From DATJGR01 sp963812255 (GTDB lineage Bacteria; Pseudomonadota; Gammaproteobacteria; Pseudomonadales; Azotimanducaceae): 64,000 nucleotides of DNA. The position numbers and the translations under genes were made by a program. Of the stretch, positions 35,790 to 45,099 are shown piece by piece (the stretch's first letter is position 1; each line of letters starts with the position of its first letter). Location: NCBI GenBank assembly GCA_963812255.1, contig CAWEUM010000006.1:127729-191728 (forward strand). The letters are read 5' to 3'. The notes under the pieces are model-generated. The model was not told the DNA's origin and did no database searches. It saw only the letters and a list, made by a program, of their open reading frames with translations.

Positions 35790-37265
35790 TCAACTGACCG
35801 GATAATTCGGTGCTTCTTTGGTGATGCTCACGTCGTGCACGTGGCTCTCGATCATACTTGCGTGCGTCACGCGCACGAACTCCGGCCGCGAACGCATCGT
35901 TTCCACGTCGGGCGAACCGGTGTAACCCATCGCCGCGCGCAGCCCCCCCATCAACTGCGCCACAATCGGGCCCATCGAGCCGCGATACGGCACGCGACCC
36001 TCGATGCCTTCCGGTACCAGCTTGCGACCGCCGTCATCGGCAAACGCGTCCTGAAAATAGCGGTCACTCGAGCCGTTCGGCTGCGCCATCGCCCCGAGCG
36101 AACCCATGCCCCGATACGATTTGTACGTGCGGCCCTGATACAACTCGACTTCACCAGGCGCCTCGTCGGTACCGGCCAGCAAGCTGCCGACCATCACGAC
36201 ATTCGCGCCGGCCACCAACGCTTTTGCAATGTCGCCCGAATATCGAATGCCGCCATCGGCGATCACCGGGATGCCGTCGGGTTCGAGTTCCTCTGCGACC
36301 TGCGATACGGCCGTCACCTGAGGCACTCCGATACCGGAGACGATCCGCGTGGTACAGATGCTGCCCGGCCCGATGCCCACCTTGACCGAGTCGACCCCCG
36401 CTTCCGCCAACGCGCGCGCGCCTGCGCGGGTGGCCACGTTGCCGCCGATCAGCGAGACGTGCGGATACTTCTGTTTGATCCAACTGATGCGGTCCAGCAC
36501 CCGTTTCGAATGACCATGCGCGGTATCGACTACGAGGACATCGACGCCGGCTTCGATCAGCGCCATGACGCGATCGTCAGTGTCGGCACCGGTTCCAACG
36601 CTCGCACCAACGCGCAGCCGCCCGTGTTCATCCTTGCACGCGTTCGGATACATGCGCGCTTTGTCGATGTCCTTGACGGTGATCAGTCCGACGAGTTCGA
36701 AGCGGTCGTTCGTGATCAGCACCTTCTCTATTCGATGACGGTGCAACAGATCACGGATCTCTTCGGTATCGGCGCCTTCTTTGGCGGTAACGAGCTTGTC
36801 CTTACCGGTCATCACTTCGGCGATCTTGACGTCCATGCGCGGCTCGAAGCGAACATCCCGGCTGGTGACGATGCCGACCAGGCCGCGGCCCGATACCACC
36901 GGCACGCCGGAAATATTGTGTTCGCGCGTCAGGTTCAGCAATTCGCCAACCGTACGGTCCGGCGTGATCGTGATCGGGTCGCGGATGATGCCGCTTTCGA
37001 ATTTCTTGACCGAACGCACTTCGCGCGCCTGCTGCTCGATTGTCATGTTCTTGTGCACGATGCCGATGCCGCCTTCCTGCGCCATCGCCACGGCCAGACG
37101 CGATTCGGTCACGGTGTCCATCGCGGCGGACATCAGCGGAATATTCAGAGTGATGGTTCGGGTCAGGCGGGATTTCAGATCGACTTCGGAGGGCAGCACG
37201 TGGGACAAGGCAGGCAGCAGCAAAACGTCGTCAAAGGTGAGCGCGTCGTTTGCTATCCGCAACAT
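35790..37265 (-). CDS. guaB: IMP dehydrogenase
   Basis: Rate-limiting step to GMP: IMP to XMP. 491 aa with LRIANDALTFDDVLLLPALS, two CBS domains inserted at about residues 95-210, catalytic-cysteine loop GIGPGSICTTRIVSG, and flap RGMGSLGAM. ATG 37265 has AGGAGG eight nt upstream; a TTG two codons earlier is less likely. Divergent from xseA with its own promoter. Confidence 0.97.
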   Translation of the reverse strand: MLRIANDALTFDDVLLLPALSHVLPSEVDLKSRLTRTITLNIPLMSAAMDTVTESRLAVAMAQEGGIGIVHKNMTIEQQAREVRSVKKFESGIIRDPITITPDRTVGELLNLTREHNISGVPVVSGRGLVGIVTSRDVRFEPRMDVKIAEVMTGKDKLVTAKEGADTEEIRDLLHRHRIEKVLITNDRFELVGLITVKDIDKARMYPNACKDEHGRLRVGASVGTGADTDDRVMALIEAGVDVLVVDTAHGHSKRVLDRISWIKQKYPHVSLIGGNVATRAGARALAEAGVDSVKVGIGPGSICTTRIVSGIGVPQVTAVSQVAEELEPDGIPVIADGGIRYSGDIAKALVAGANVVMVGSLLAGTDEAPGEVELYQGRTYKSYRGMGSLGAMAQPNGSSDRYFQDAFADDGGRKLVPEGIEGRVPYRGSMGPIVAQLMGGLRAAMGYTGSPDVETMRSRPEFVRVTHASMIESHVHDVSITKEAPNYPVS

Positions 37266-37298
37266 GGGCAAGGCCTCCTGTGCGAAATTAAACGCGCA

Positions 37299-37327
37299 AC
37301 TTTACTCGCCGATCGATGGACTGGCAA
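37299..37327 (-). promoter_or_regulatory. Predicted sigma70 promoter of guaBA
   Basis: Minus strand -35 TTGCCA (37327-37322, 5/6), 17-nt spacer, -10 TAAAGT (37304-37299, 4/6), about 33 nt before the guaB start, within the guaB-xseA divergent gap. Confidence 0.55.
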
Positions 37328-37368
37328 CGACTTCTGCTCAACCGGTCTTCAAACGCGTTCTTCATCTG

Positions 37369-37374
37369 TAGAAT
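37369..37374 (+). promoter_or_regulatory. Predicted -10 of xseA, implying a leaderless start
   Basis: TAGAAT ends six bases before the xseA ATG, and no Shine-Dalgarno is present between. If used, transcription would begin at or next to the start codon. The -35 position (TCTTCA) is weak. Confidence 0.35.
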
Positions 37375-37380
37375 GCCTTG

Positions 37381-38763
37381 ATGATCCGACCCAGCCCAGA
37401 CCGAGTCGTACTCAAGGTCAGTGAACTGACCGGCGCCGCGCGCTTCACGCTCGAAGAACGCTTTGCGCTGGTCTGGGTGGAGGGCGAGCTGTCGAATCTG
37501 CGCGCGCCCGGCAGCGGCCATTGGTACTTCACACTGAAGGATGAGAGCGCGCAGATCCGCTGCGCGATGTTCGTCAATCGCAATCGCTCGGTGCGTTTCA
37601 AACCGCGCGATGGCATGCAGGTGATTCTGCGCGGCCGCGTCAGTCTGTACGAAGCGCGTGGCGAGTTTCAGTTGATCGCCGATCATCTGCAAGCATCGGG
37701 TGAGGGCGCGCTACGCGCTGCATTCGATGCACTCAAACACAAGCTCGGCGAAGAAGGGTTGTTCGCGCCGGCGCGCAAACGCGAACTGCCCAGCTTCCCG
37801 ACACATATCGCGGTGATCAGCTCCCGCACCGGCGCGGCCCTGCGCGACGTCCTGTCGGTGTTGCGGCGCCGCTGTCCGAAATTACGGGTCACGCTGCTCG
37901 GTGTCGCGGTACAAGGCAATGATGCCGAGCCGCAGATTCTGGGGGCGCTGGCTGCATTGTCGAACTGGCCTGCTGGTCTCGGTGCGCCGCCGGATGTGGT
38001 GTTGCTCACGCGCGGCGGCGGATCGCTCGAGGATCTGTGGACCTTCAACCTCGAATCCGTCGCACGCGCAATCGCCTCGTGTCCGGTACCGATCGTCAGT
38101 GCGGTCGGCCATGAAACCGACTTCACCATCAGCGACTATGTGGCGGATCTGCGCGCGCCGACGCCGTCGGCCGGCGCCGAGATCATCGCGCCCGATATGC
38201 TGGATTGGCTGCAGCGTGCAGCACGGCTGACGGGTTCGCTGCAAGCGCACTGGCGCCGAACACTCGATCAGCGTCGCCAGGGGCTCGCCCACATCGCGCG
38301 CCGATTGACCCATCCGGGCAGAGCGCTGCAGCAACGCATGCAGCGGCTCGACGATCTGGAGCGTCAATTGACGTCGACGATCGGCGCGCGAATCAGTCGT
38401 GCGGCACACACAACGGCGCTGCTCGATACACGCTTTCGGCAGTTCCATCCCCAGCGCGCAATCGATTCGTCAAATGCAAACCTGCGGCGCTTCGAGCAGT
38501 CGCTGACCCGATCGATGCGGGTTCGGCTCGACACCGCGCGCGGCGCCGCAGCGTCATCGAGTCGCGCGTTGCACGCAATCAGCCCGCTGGCGTCACTCGG
38601 CCGGGGATTTGCGATCGTCACGACCCCCGCCCCTGAGTCACAGCGTTGGGGAACCCCGATCACGTCGGTCGAAGATGCCCGAGTGGGCGATCAGATCATC
38701 GATCACCTGCAGGACGGGATAATCCGCTGCACGGTCGATGCGATCGAACCCAATGCGAATTGA
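37381..38763 (+). CDS. xseA: Exodeoxyribonuclease VII large subunit
   Basis: 460 aa. An N-terminal OB-fold (LSNLRAPGSGHWYFTLKDESAQIRC, VILRGRVSLYEARGEFQL) is followed by the catalytic domain (PTHIAVISSRTGAALRDVL, LTRGGGSLEDLWTFN, VSAVGHETDFTISDYVADLRAPTPSAG written here in parts) and a coiled-coil-rich C-terminal part. Degrades ssDNA bidirectionally with XseB, which is not in this window. Divergent from guaB as in E. coli; overlaps the M23 gene by 11 nt. Confidence 0.96.
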   Translation: MIRPSPDRVVLKVSELTGAARFTLEERFALVWVEGELSNLRAPGSGHWYFTLKDESAQIRCAMFVNRNRSVRFKPRDGMQVILRGRVSLYEARGEFQLIADHLQASGEGALRAAFDALKHKLGEEGLFAPARKRELPSFPTHIAVISSRTGAALRDVLSVLRRRCPKLRVTLLGVAVQGNDAEPQILGALAALSNWPAGLGAPPDVVLLTRGGGSLEDLWTFNLESVARAIASCPVPIVSAVGHETDFTISDYVADLRAPTPSAGAEIIAPDMLDWLQRAARLTGSLQAHWRRTLDQRRQGLAHIARRLTHPGRALQQRMQRLDDLERQLTSTIGARISRAAHTTALLDTRFRQFHPQRAIDSSNANLRRFEQSLTRSMRVRLDTARGAAASSSRALHAISPLASLGRGFAIVTTPAPESQRWGTPITSVEDARVGDQIIDHLQDGIIRCTVDAIEPNAN

Positions 38764-39583
38764 CAGCGCACTGTTGACCGCGCTGCTCGCGTTGCTGAGC
38801 GCCGCATTCGCCTCGCCGACATACACGTACGCGGCCGTGCCGGGCGGCATCGAGATCGTCACCCTGCCCCACGACGCACAACGCGCGACTTACGAGAATC
38901 GGCCGGTGCTGATCGTGCGACGACCGGATCCGGTTGCGGTCGTCGGCATCTCGCTCGACGCGGCGTTAGGCAAACAGCTGCTGGTCGTCTATACGACCAA
39001 CGCAGGTCGAACCGAACATCCGTTCCAGGTCACGAAGAAATCCTATCCCGTGCAGCGTCTGACCTTGTCCGACGACAAGATGGTCAACCCGCCGGCCGAC
39101 GATCTGGCGCGCATCGACCGTGAACTGAAAATGATGACCGCTCAATACGATCGCTTTTCGGCGCTCACCGCGTCGCCGTTTCCGATGATGCTGCCGGCGC
39201 GCGGACCCGTGAGTTCAAACTTCGGCCTGCGGCGCATTCTGAACGGACAACCGCGCAGCCCACACGCGGGCCTCGACATCGCCGCACCCAAAGGCGCGCC
39301 GGTGGTCGCACCGGCGGCCGGCACGATCTCCTTGACCGGATCCTTTTATTTCAACGGCAATGCGATCTTCATCGATCACGGTGAAGGGTTGATTTCCATG
39401 GTGTGTCATCTGTCTGAGATCGACGTACACGACGGCGACGTCGTCGCTAGGGGGCAGCAGATCGGGCGCGTCGGTGCGACCGGCCGCGCCACCGGACCGC
39501 ACCTGCATTGGTCCGTTAGTCTGAATGGAAACCGGGTAAATCCTGCGACGGTGCTGACACTGTTCAAATCCAAACTTGAATAG
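38753..39583 (+). CDS. M23 family metallopeptidase (periplasmic murein endopeptidase)
   Basis: 276 aa with a signal peptide (SALLTALLALLSAAFASP), a middle beta domain, and a C-terminal LytM/M23 domain carrying zinc ligands HAGLDIAAP and HLHWSV. Motif GRVGATGRATGPHLHW is typical of peptidoglycan endopeptidases. Likely acts on cell-wall crosslinks in the periplasm; a regulatory, degenerate role is unlikely as the ligands are intact. Start 38753 overlaps xseA by 11 nt; an ATG 15 nt earlier is possible. Confidence 0.9.
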   Translation: MRIDSALLTALLALLSAAFASPTYTYAAVPGGIEIVTLPHDAQRATYENRPVLIVRRPDPVAVVGISLDAALGKQLLVVYTTNAGRTEHPFQVTKKSYPVQRLTLSDDKMVNPPADDLARIDRELKMMTAQYDRFSALTASPFPMMLPARGPVSSNFGLRRILNGQPRSPHAGLDIAAPKGAPVVAPAAGTISLTGSFYFNGNAIFIDHGEGLISMVCHLSEIDVHDGDVVARGQQIGRVGATGRATGPHLHWSVSLNGNRVNPATVLTLFKSKLE

Positions 39584-39641
39584 GTTGGATCGTGGCTTCG
39601 GTGTGGTCGTGATGGGGGATCTACTCTACCGAGCGCGGTTA

Positions 39642-41039
39642 TCACTTCTTCACGTGGCGCATCAGCCGTTTGCGCCGCATCTGTTGGCGTGGCGTCAGTT
39701 CATTCCGCTTTCCGGCAAACGGGTTGGCGCCGGTCTTGTAGACGATGCGCACCGGCATCCCGACCAGATTCAGCGCGGCTCGAAAACGATTCTCGAGATA
39801 GCGCGTATAGCTCTCGGGCACCGCATGGGTCTGATTGCCGTGCACGACGATCGTGGGCGGATGCCCCCCGGCCTTGTGCGCGAAGCGCAGCTTGATGCGC
39901 CGTCCGCGTACCGTCGGCGGCTGATGTTGCTCAACGGCCTCGGTCAGCACGCGCGCCAGAAACGCCGTCGACACTTCGAAACGTCCGGTTTCATATATGC
40001 GCCGCGTTTCTTCGAGCAAGCCGCGTACACCGGTACCGTGCAGCGCGGAAATGCGATGCACCGGTGCCCACGGGGCGAACTCGAGGCGCCGGTCGAGTTC
40101 CGTCTTCAGATGGTTGCGCTGATCGGGGTGCAACCCGTCCCATTTGTTGACTGCGAGCACCAGACCCGCACCACGCTCGATCGCGTAACCGAGCAAATGC
40201 AGATCCTGTTCGACGAGCCCTTCACTGGCGTCGATGACGACGACCGCCACATCGGCGGAATCGATCGCCGCGAGCGCTTTGACGATCGAAAATTTCTCCA
40301 CGGTATCGTCGACCTTGCCTTTGCGACGCACACCGGCCGTATCGATCAATGTAAAACGACCAACGTCATGATCGAACGGAATCTCGATCGCATCGCGGGT
40401 CGTGCCGGGTGCATCGAACACGACCAGCCGTTCCTCTCCGAGCCAGCGGTTGATCAATGTCGACTTGCCCACGTTGGGACGGCCGATCACCGCCACACGC
40501 ATGCGCGCATCTGTGTCGCCGGCATCGTCAACAAGGGAAGATCCTTCAGCCCGCGGAAGCTGCGAGAGCAACGCCTCCTGCAGCGAACCCATGCCGCGGC
40601 CATGCGCCGCGGATACCTCAACCTGCGGCGTGAAGCCCAGTCTTGCGAACTCGGCAGCGGCCGTCGCCGATGTTTCGCCGTCGATCTTGTTGACCACCAG
40701 CACGACCGTGCGATCGTGTTTGCGTAACTGTTGTGCGATGTCGATGTCCGTCGGTGTCAACCCGGCGCGCGCGTCGACGAGGAACAACACCAGATCGGCC
40801 TCGTCGATCGCAACCGAAGCCTGCTGCGCCATCAACCCACCGACCACCGAGGCATCGAACAGACCGCCAGTGTCGATCAGCGTGCAGCGGCGATCGCCGA
40901 ATTCAGCGACGCCGTAGCGCCGATCACGGGTCAGTCCGGCCACATCGGCGACGAGTGCGTCGCGACGCCGCGTCAGCCGATTGAACAGTGTCGATTTGCC
41001 GACGTTGGGCCGGCCTACGAGTGCAATCACACTCTGCAT
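39642..41039 (-). CDS. der: Ribosome biogenesis GTPase Der
   Basis: 465 aa with two tandem G domains, each with a P-loop GRPNVGKSTL (near residues 8 and 180), DTGG/DTAG switch II, and NKxD motifs (VNKIDGE, VNKWDGL), then the C-terminal KH-like domain. Acts in 50S assembly. Starts the der-bamB-yfgM-hisS region as its last gene; convergent with the M23 gene. Confidence 0.97.
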   Translation of the reverse strand: MQSVIALVGRPNVGKSTLFNRLTRRRDALVADVAGLTRDRRYGVAEFGDRRCTLIDTGGLFDASVVGGLMAQQASVAIDEADLVLFLVDARAGLTPTDIDIAQQLRKHDRTVVLVVNKIDGETSATAAAEFARLGFTPQVEVSAAHGRGMGSLQEALLSQLPRAEGSSLVDDAGDTDARMRVAVIGRPNVGKSTLINRWLGEERLVVFDAPGTTRDAIEIPFDHDVGRFTLIDTAGVRRKGKVDDTVEKFSIVKALAAIDSADVAVVVIDASEGLVEQDLHLLGYAIERGAGLVLAVNKWDGLHPDQRNHLKTELDRRLEFAPWAPVHRISALHGTGVRGLLEETRRIYETGRFEVSTAFLARVLTEAVEQHQPPTVRGRRIKLRFAHKAGGHPPTIVVHGNQTHAVPESYTRYLENRFRAALNLVGMPVRIVYKTGANPFAGKRNELTPRQQMRRKRLMRHVKK

Positions 41040-41051
41040 GTAGCTGCGCGC

Positions 41052-42302
41052 CTATTTGGACTTTTCCTTGCCCTTGACGGGATTGATCTCGAGGGCCGCG
41101 AACTTGCCGCCGTCGCCCATGCAATAGACGATTCCATCCGCCACGATCGGCCGCGAACGGATGCCGTTACCATCGATCTTGCGCCGTCCGACGAGGTGAC
41201 CGTCACTCTGCGCGAGTACGTGCAGAAATCCATCGGAATCGCCCACCACCAGGTAGGCGCCAACCGGGGCGACGGCGGTGAGCCCCCTTTTGAACAAGGC
41301 CCTCTGTTCCCACGCGATGCTGGACGTGCGCTCGTCGATCGCCGTGATCACGCTCTTGTCGTCAACGACGTAAACGTTGCCGTAGCCCGTCGCGAGATCG
41401 ACGTACGTCGACGTCGCGCGTTCCCACAGCACCGTACCGTCGCTTGGCCGCATCGCCGAAACGCGTCCCTGGTAGCTCGCCGCGTATATCGCGTTGGGCG
41501 TGATCAACGGACCGCCGTCCACATCGACGATGCGATCCAGTTCGGAACGACCTTGCGGCAGCATCACGCGCTGCTCCCAGATCGGCTCGCCGGTTGTTGC
41601 CCGAAACGCGCCGACCTTGCCGTTGGAGAATCCCGCCATGACGACGTCGGAGTCGTAGGTGGGCGAGCCCGTGCCTCGCAACGTCAGGACCGGCACCTGA
41701 GTGTCGAAGGTCCAATGCCGCGATCCGTCCTTCGCGTCGAGCGCCACCAGACGCCCGTCAGAGGTTTCGACGAATATCAGACCTTCACCGGTCGCCGGCG
41801 TCGACAGTACCTCGCTGGAAACGCGCGCGCGCCACTTCTCGGAACCGTCAGCGGCCGACAGCGCGATCACTTCCGCATGAGTGGTGCCGATCAGCACCAA
41901 GCCTTCACCGGCACCTACACCGCCGGTTACAAAATTTTCGCCCGCCGAGCCAAACGGATTGAGGAACCAAAGGAAGCTCTTCTTTGGCGGATCGATGCGG
42001 TGGGTCCACAGCTTCTTACCCTTGAACCGTTCGCGCGCTTCGACGTAGCCGAAACCATCCGCCGCGAATACCCGATCTGCGAGCACGCCGGGTGGCAGGC
42101 GCACGTACTGATCACCGAGACCATGACCAATCGAACCGCCCCAGAGCCGCTTGATCTTCACTTCGGCCTTGTAGTGTGTCAGCTCCGCCGGCGCGTCCGG
42201 ATCCACCTTCTTGTCAACCCACGGCAGCCACGAAAACCAGCTGCAGCCGGCGCTGAGAAGCGTTACGCCAATGAACGCGGCGAGATTACGGTGCAGGCGC
42301 AT
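41052..42302 (-). CDS. bamB: Outer membrane protein assembly factor BamB
   Basis: 416-aa outer-membrane lipoprotein of the BAM complex. The lipobox is LLSAGC with lipidated Cys20, then an eight-bladed PQQ-type beta-propeller (repeats such as ADGSEKWRARVSSEVLSTPATG and KDGSRHWTFDTQVPVLTLRG). Overlaps the YfgM-like gene by 17 nt; der follows after 12 nt. Confidence 0.95.
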   Translation of the reverse strand: MRLHRNLAAFIGVTLLSAGCSWFSWLPWVDKKVDPDAPAELTHYKAEVKIKRLWGGSIGHGLGDQYVRLPPGVLADRVFAADGFGYVEARERFKGKKLWTHRIDPPKKSFLWFLNPFGSAGENFVTGGVGAGEGLVLIGTTHAEVIALSAADGSEKWRARVSSEVLSTPATGEGLIFVETSDGRLVALDAKDGSRHWTFDTQVPVLTLRGTGSPTYDSDVVMAGFSNGKVGAFRATTGEPIWEQRVMLPQGRSELDRIVDVDGGPLITPNAIYAASYQGRVSAMRPSDGTVLWERATSTYVDLATGYGNVYVVDDKSVITAIDERTSSIAWEQRALFKRGLTAVAPVGAYLVVGDSDGFLHVLAQSDGHLVGRRKIDGNGIRSRPIVADGIVYCMGDGGKFAALEINPVKGKEKSK

Positions 42303-42933
42303 GAGGCTTGGTCAGGTCGACGATCTTCATGTCGAGAACTGGATGCGGATCGGCGGGGTCCGTCGCCGCCGCGGCGGCTCGATAGGCCTCGAGGGCCGCA
42401 TCGGGTTTGTGCTCGCCGAGCAGGATGTCTCCTTTCAACTCCGCAACGTACGCGCGAAAACCCTCACCGGATACTTTGCGCAGCGTCTCGAGCGCCACAT
42501 CGGTGTTACCGGTCTGCGTCTGCAGACGCGCCAATCGTAAGCGCGCGATGTCGCGCAGACGATCGTCCTTGGCCGCCTCGATGGCCGTGGTGAGGTATTC
42601 CATCGCCTTCTTGGGCTGCTTCGCATTCGCAGCGTCGTGCGCACGGTAGAACAGCGTAAAAATCCGATAGCTCGATCCACTGAAATCATGGTCGAGCGTT
42701 GCAAGCGGCACGGCGAGTTGTTCCGGCATCGCATCCCGGTGGCGCGCCTCGAGGTACTGCTGATAGGTCGTGGAAGCGGCTTCCTCGCGTTTCTCTGTGT
42801 AATCGGTATACCAGCGCCATCCAATCACGCCGGCGACCACCACTACGAGGGTCACCAGCAACGTGGTGCCGTTCTCCTGCCACCACTGGCGCAGTACCTG
42901 CACCCGATCGTCGTCATTCATGTAGTCCGACAC
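42286..42933 (-). CDS. yfgM: YfgM-like tetratricopeptide membrane protein
   Basis: 215 aa: short cytosolic N-terminus (DDDRVQVLRQWWQENG), one transmembrane helix (TTLLVTLVVVVAGVIGW, about residues 23-42), and a periplasmic TPR_21/DUF2133 helical domain. In E. coli YfgM binds SecYEG and PpiD and assists periplasmic chaperones. Sits between hisS and bamB as usual. Confidence 0.92.
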   Translation of the reverse strand: MSDYMNDDDRVQVLRQWWQENGTTLLVTLVVVVAGVIGWRWYTDYTEKREEAASTTYQQYLEARHRDAMPEQLAVPLATLDHDFSGSSYRIFTLFYRAHDAANAKQPKKAMEYLTTAIEAAKDDRLRDIARLRLARLQTQTGNTDVALETLRKVSGEGFRAYVAELKGDILLGEHKPDAALEAYRAAAAATDPADPHPVLDMKIVDLTKPHAPAP

Positions 42934-42936
42934 GCG

Positions 42937-44220
42937 CTACCGTCCTCCGTCCGTCGTTGCGCTCATCCACGCGCTCAACCGCTCGATCAGTGCCGGCAGT
43001 GGCAGGCGCAGCTGCGGCGCGTCACTGCGCAACCATTTCAATGTAATCTCGTCGCCTGCCACTTCGTCCTCACCGACAATCAGCGCCCAGTGCGCCCCGC
43101 TCGCGTCGGCCCGCTTCATCTGGTTCTTGAGCTTTCCACCACCGGCATTCAGCCGCAGGCGCAAACCTGGCAACGCATCGCGCAGCCCTTGGCACATCGC
43201 CATCGCCCACGCAACGTTCATGGCATCGAGGATCACGCAGTAGCCGTCGATCGGTTCGGCGCGCACATCCTGCCCTAACGCCGCGTGCAACAACACCAAT
43301 CGATCGATACCGATCGCAAAACCGGCGCCGGGTGTCGACCGTCCGCCGAGTTGTTCAACGAGTCCATCGTAGCGGCCGCCCGCGCACACGGTGCCCTGGG
43401 AGCCGAGTGCATCGGTGACCCATTCGAACACGGTATGCGTGTAGTAATCGAGTCCGCGCACCAGACGCGGATTCACGACATAGCCGATCTGCAAAGCATC
43501 GAGCATGCGTCGCAAGCCGTCGAAGTGCGCGATCGATTCGGCATCGAGGTAGTCCGCGAGCATCGGCGCGCCTTGCAGAACCGATTGCGTCGCGGCACTT
43601 TTGCTGTCGAGAATCCGCAACGGATTACGCTCGAGACGCCGCTGGCTGTCGGCGTCGAGTGCCGCGCGTTGCGGCATCAGATACTCAACGAGCGCTTCGC
43701 GATAGGCGCGCCGTGCGGTGGCCGAGCCGAGGGTATTCAGTTCCAATCGCAGCTCACGCGACACGCCAAGCGCGCGAAACAAGGTTGCGGTCAGTTGAAT
43801 CAGTTCTGCATCGACGTCGGGTCCGGCAGCGCCGAACACTTCCGCTCCGATCTGCTCGAACTGCCGATAACGTCCCTTTTGCGGCCGCTCGTAACGGAAC
43901 ATCGGGCCGCGATACCACAACCGCTGCGTCTGATTGAAGATCAATCCGTGCTGCAGACACGCCCTGACGCAACTGGCAGTGCCTTCGGGGCGCAGCGATA
44001 ACTGCTCACCGTCGCGATCGAGCAGGTTGTACATCTCTTTCTCGACCGCGTCAGTCGCCTCGCCGAGCCCGCGACTGAACAAATCCGTCGTTTCGAGCAA
44101 CGGCAGCCGGATCTCTTCGTATCCGAACGATTCGACAGCGTCGATCGCGGCCGCTTCGACGCGCTGCCAGCGACGGGTTTCGGCGGGTAGCACGTCGCGC
44201 ATGCCTCGGATGGATTGCAT
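42937..44220 (-). CDS. hisS: Histidyl-tRNA synthetase
   Basis: 427-aa class II synthetase. Motif 2 (LWYRGPMFRYERPQKGRYRQF), HisA signature LVRGLDYYTHTVFEW, and motif 3 (GFAIGIDRLV) are present, with a C-terminal anticodon-binding domain from about residue 330. 3 nt before the YfgM gene, 12 nt after rodZ; ispG, which sits between rodZ and hisS in E. coli, is absent here. Confidence 0.97.
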   Translation of the reverse strand: MQSIRGMRDVLPAETRRWQRVEAAAIDAVESFGYEEIRLPLLETTDLFSRGLGEATDAVEKEMYNLLDRDGEQLSLRPEGTASCVRACLQHGLIFNQTQRLWYRGPMFRYERPQKGRYRQFEQIGAEVFGAAGPDVDAELIQLTATLFRALGVSRELRLELNTLGSATARRAYREALVEYLMPQRAALDADSQRRLERNPLRILDSKSAATQSVLQGAPMLADYLDAESIAHFDGLRRMLDALQIGYVVNPRLVRGLDYYTHTVFEWVTDALGSQGTVCAGGRYDGLVEQLGGRSTPGAGFAIGIDRLVLLHAALGQDVRAEPIDGYCVILDAMNVAWAMAMCQGLRDALPGLRLRLNAGGGKLKNQMKRADASGAHWALIVGEDEVAGDEITLKWLRSDAPQLRLPLPALIERLSAWMSATTDGGR

Positions 44221-44232
44221 GATCGCTGCGTC

Positions 44233-45099
44233 CTACTGACCGAGCACCAACGTACCGACGTTGTTGCGTGTGTGTGGCGACAGCGCAACCTGTTCATCGT
44301 TGTACGCCAACGTCACGGCGGGTGCATTGCCGAGCAGGATGTGAAATGGCCGATGGCCCACCAGATTGAGTGTCTCTCCGGCGTGACTGAGCTCACTGTA
44401 CAAGCTGTCACCATGCGCGTCCTTGATTTCGACCCAGCAATCCTCGATGAAGGTGAACTGCAGCCGGTCATTGCCGTCGCGCGTGATGCGCCGTACACCT
44501 GGCGCATCGTGTACCGTCGGTGCAGACGATGCGGCCTCCTCGTTTGCGGCGGGTACCGGCTCATCCACCGAATTCACGGTCGGCACGACCGCTTTGCCCA
44601 CTTCCGATGCGAGTTGCGTCGCCGGTGTCGGCTTCGGTGGCGGCGCAACCATCGGCGCGGCCGCCGGCTCCGCCGCGGCGGCCGAATCCTTCGGCGCGGG
44701 CCAGACCATCCACAACACGATCAACGCAGCGCAGATCACGCCGGCCACCGCACCGGTCAACACGGCACCCGGATGGCGCTGCGCCAGATCCGCTACCCCG
44801 CGTCCGTGGCGGATTCGAATCGGCGACACGTCCGACGCTGCGCGAACATTGCCGCGATCCATTGCCGCCTCGAACGCGCCGGCAACCTGATCCGGATCGA
44901 TCTCCAACAGTTTCGCATAGGCGCGAAGATAGCCGCGCGTGAACGCGGGCGCCGGCAGCCTGGCCCAATTCTCGCATTCGATATCGTCGACGACGCGCAC
45001 GGTCAGATTCAGTGAATCCGCCACCTCGCGGCACGTCAGACCGAGTGCTTCGCGTTGGTTGCGCACGATCGCACCCGGTCCGGTGAGTTCATCACTCAC
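44233..45099 (-). CDS. rodZ: Cytoskeleton protein RodZ
   Basis: 288 aa from a GTG that overlaps the pilF stop (GTGA). Cytosolic Xre-type HTH_25 (residues about 8-75, NQREALGLTCREVADSLNLTV), one membrane helix (about 111-133), a Pro/Ala-rich linker, and a periplasmic DUF4115 beta domain (RLQFTFIEDCWVEIKDA). It links MreB to the membrane in cell-shape control. A longer open frame reaching 45222 lies inside pilF and is rejected. Confidence 0.9.
   Translation of the reverse strand: MSDELTGPGAIVRNQREALGLTCREVADSLNLTVRVVDDIECENWARLPAPAFTRGYLRAYAKLLEIDPDQVAGAFEAAMDRGNVRAASDVSPIRIRHGRGVADLAQRHPGAVLTGAVAGVICAALIVLWMVWPAPKDSAAAAEPAAAPMVAPPPKPTPATQLASEVGKAVVPTVNSVDEPVPAANEEAASSAPTVHDAPGVRRITRDGNDRLQFTFIEDCWVEIKDAHGDSLYSELSHAGETLNLVGHRPFHILLGNAPAVTLAYNDEQVALSPHTRNNVGTLVLGQ

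Noticed and set aside
35442..37424. 660-codon plus-strand open frame across guaA/guaB
   Set aside because: Antisense shadow of two unmistakable genes; Arg/His-rich composition with no domains.
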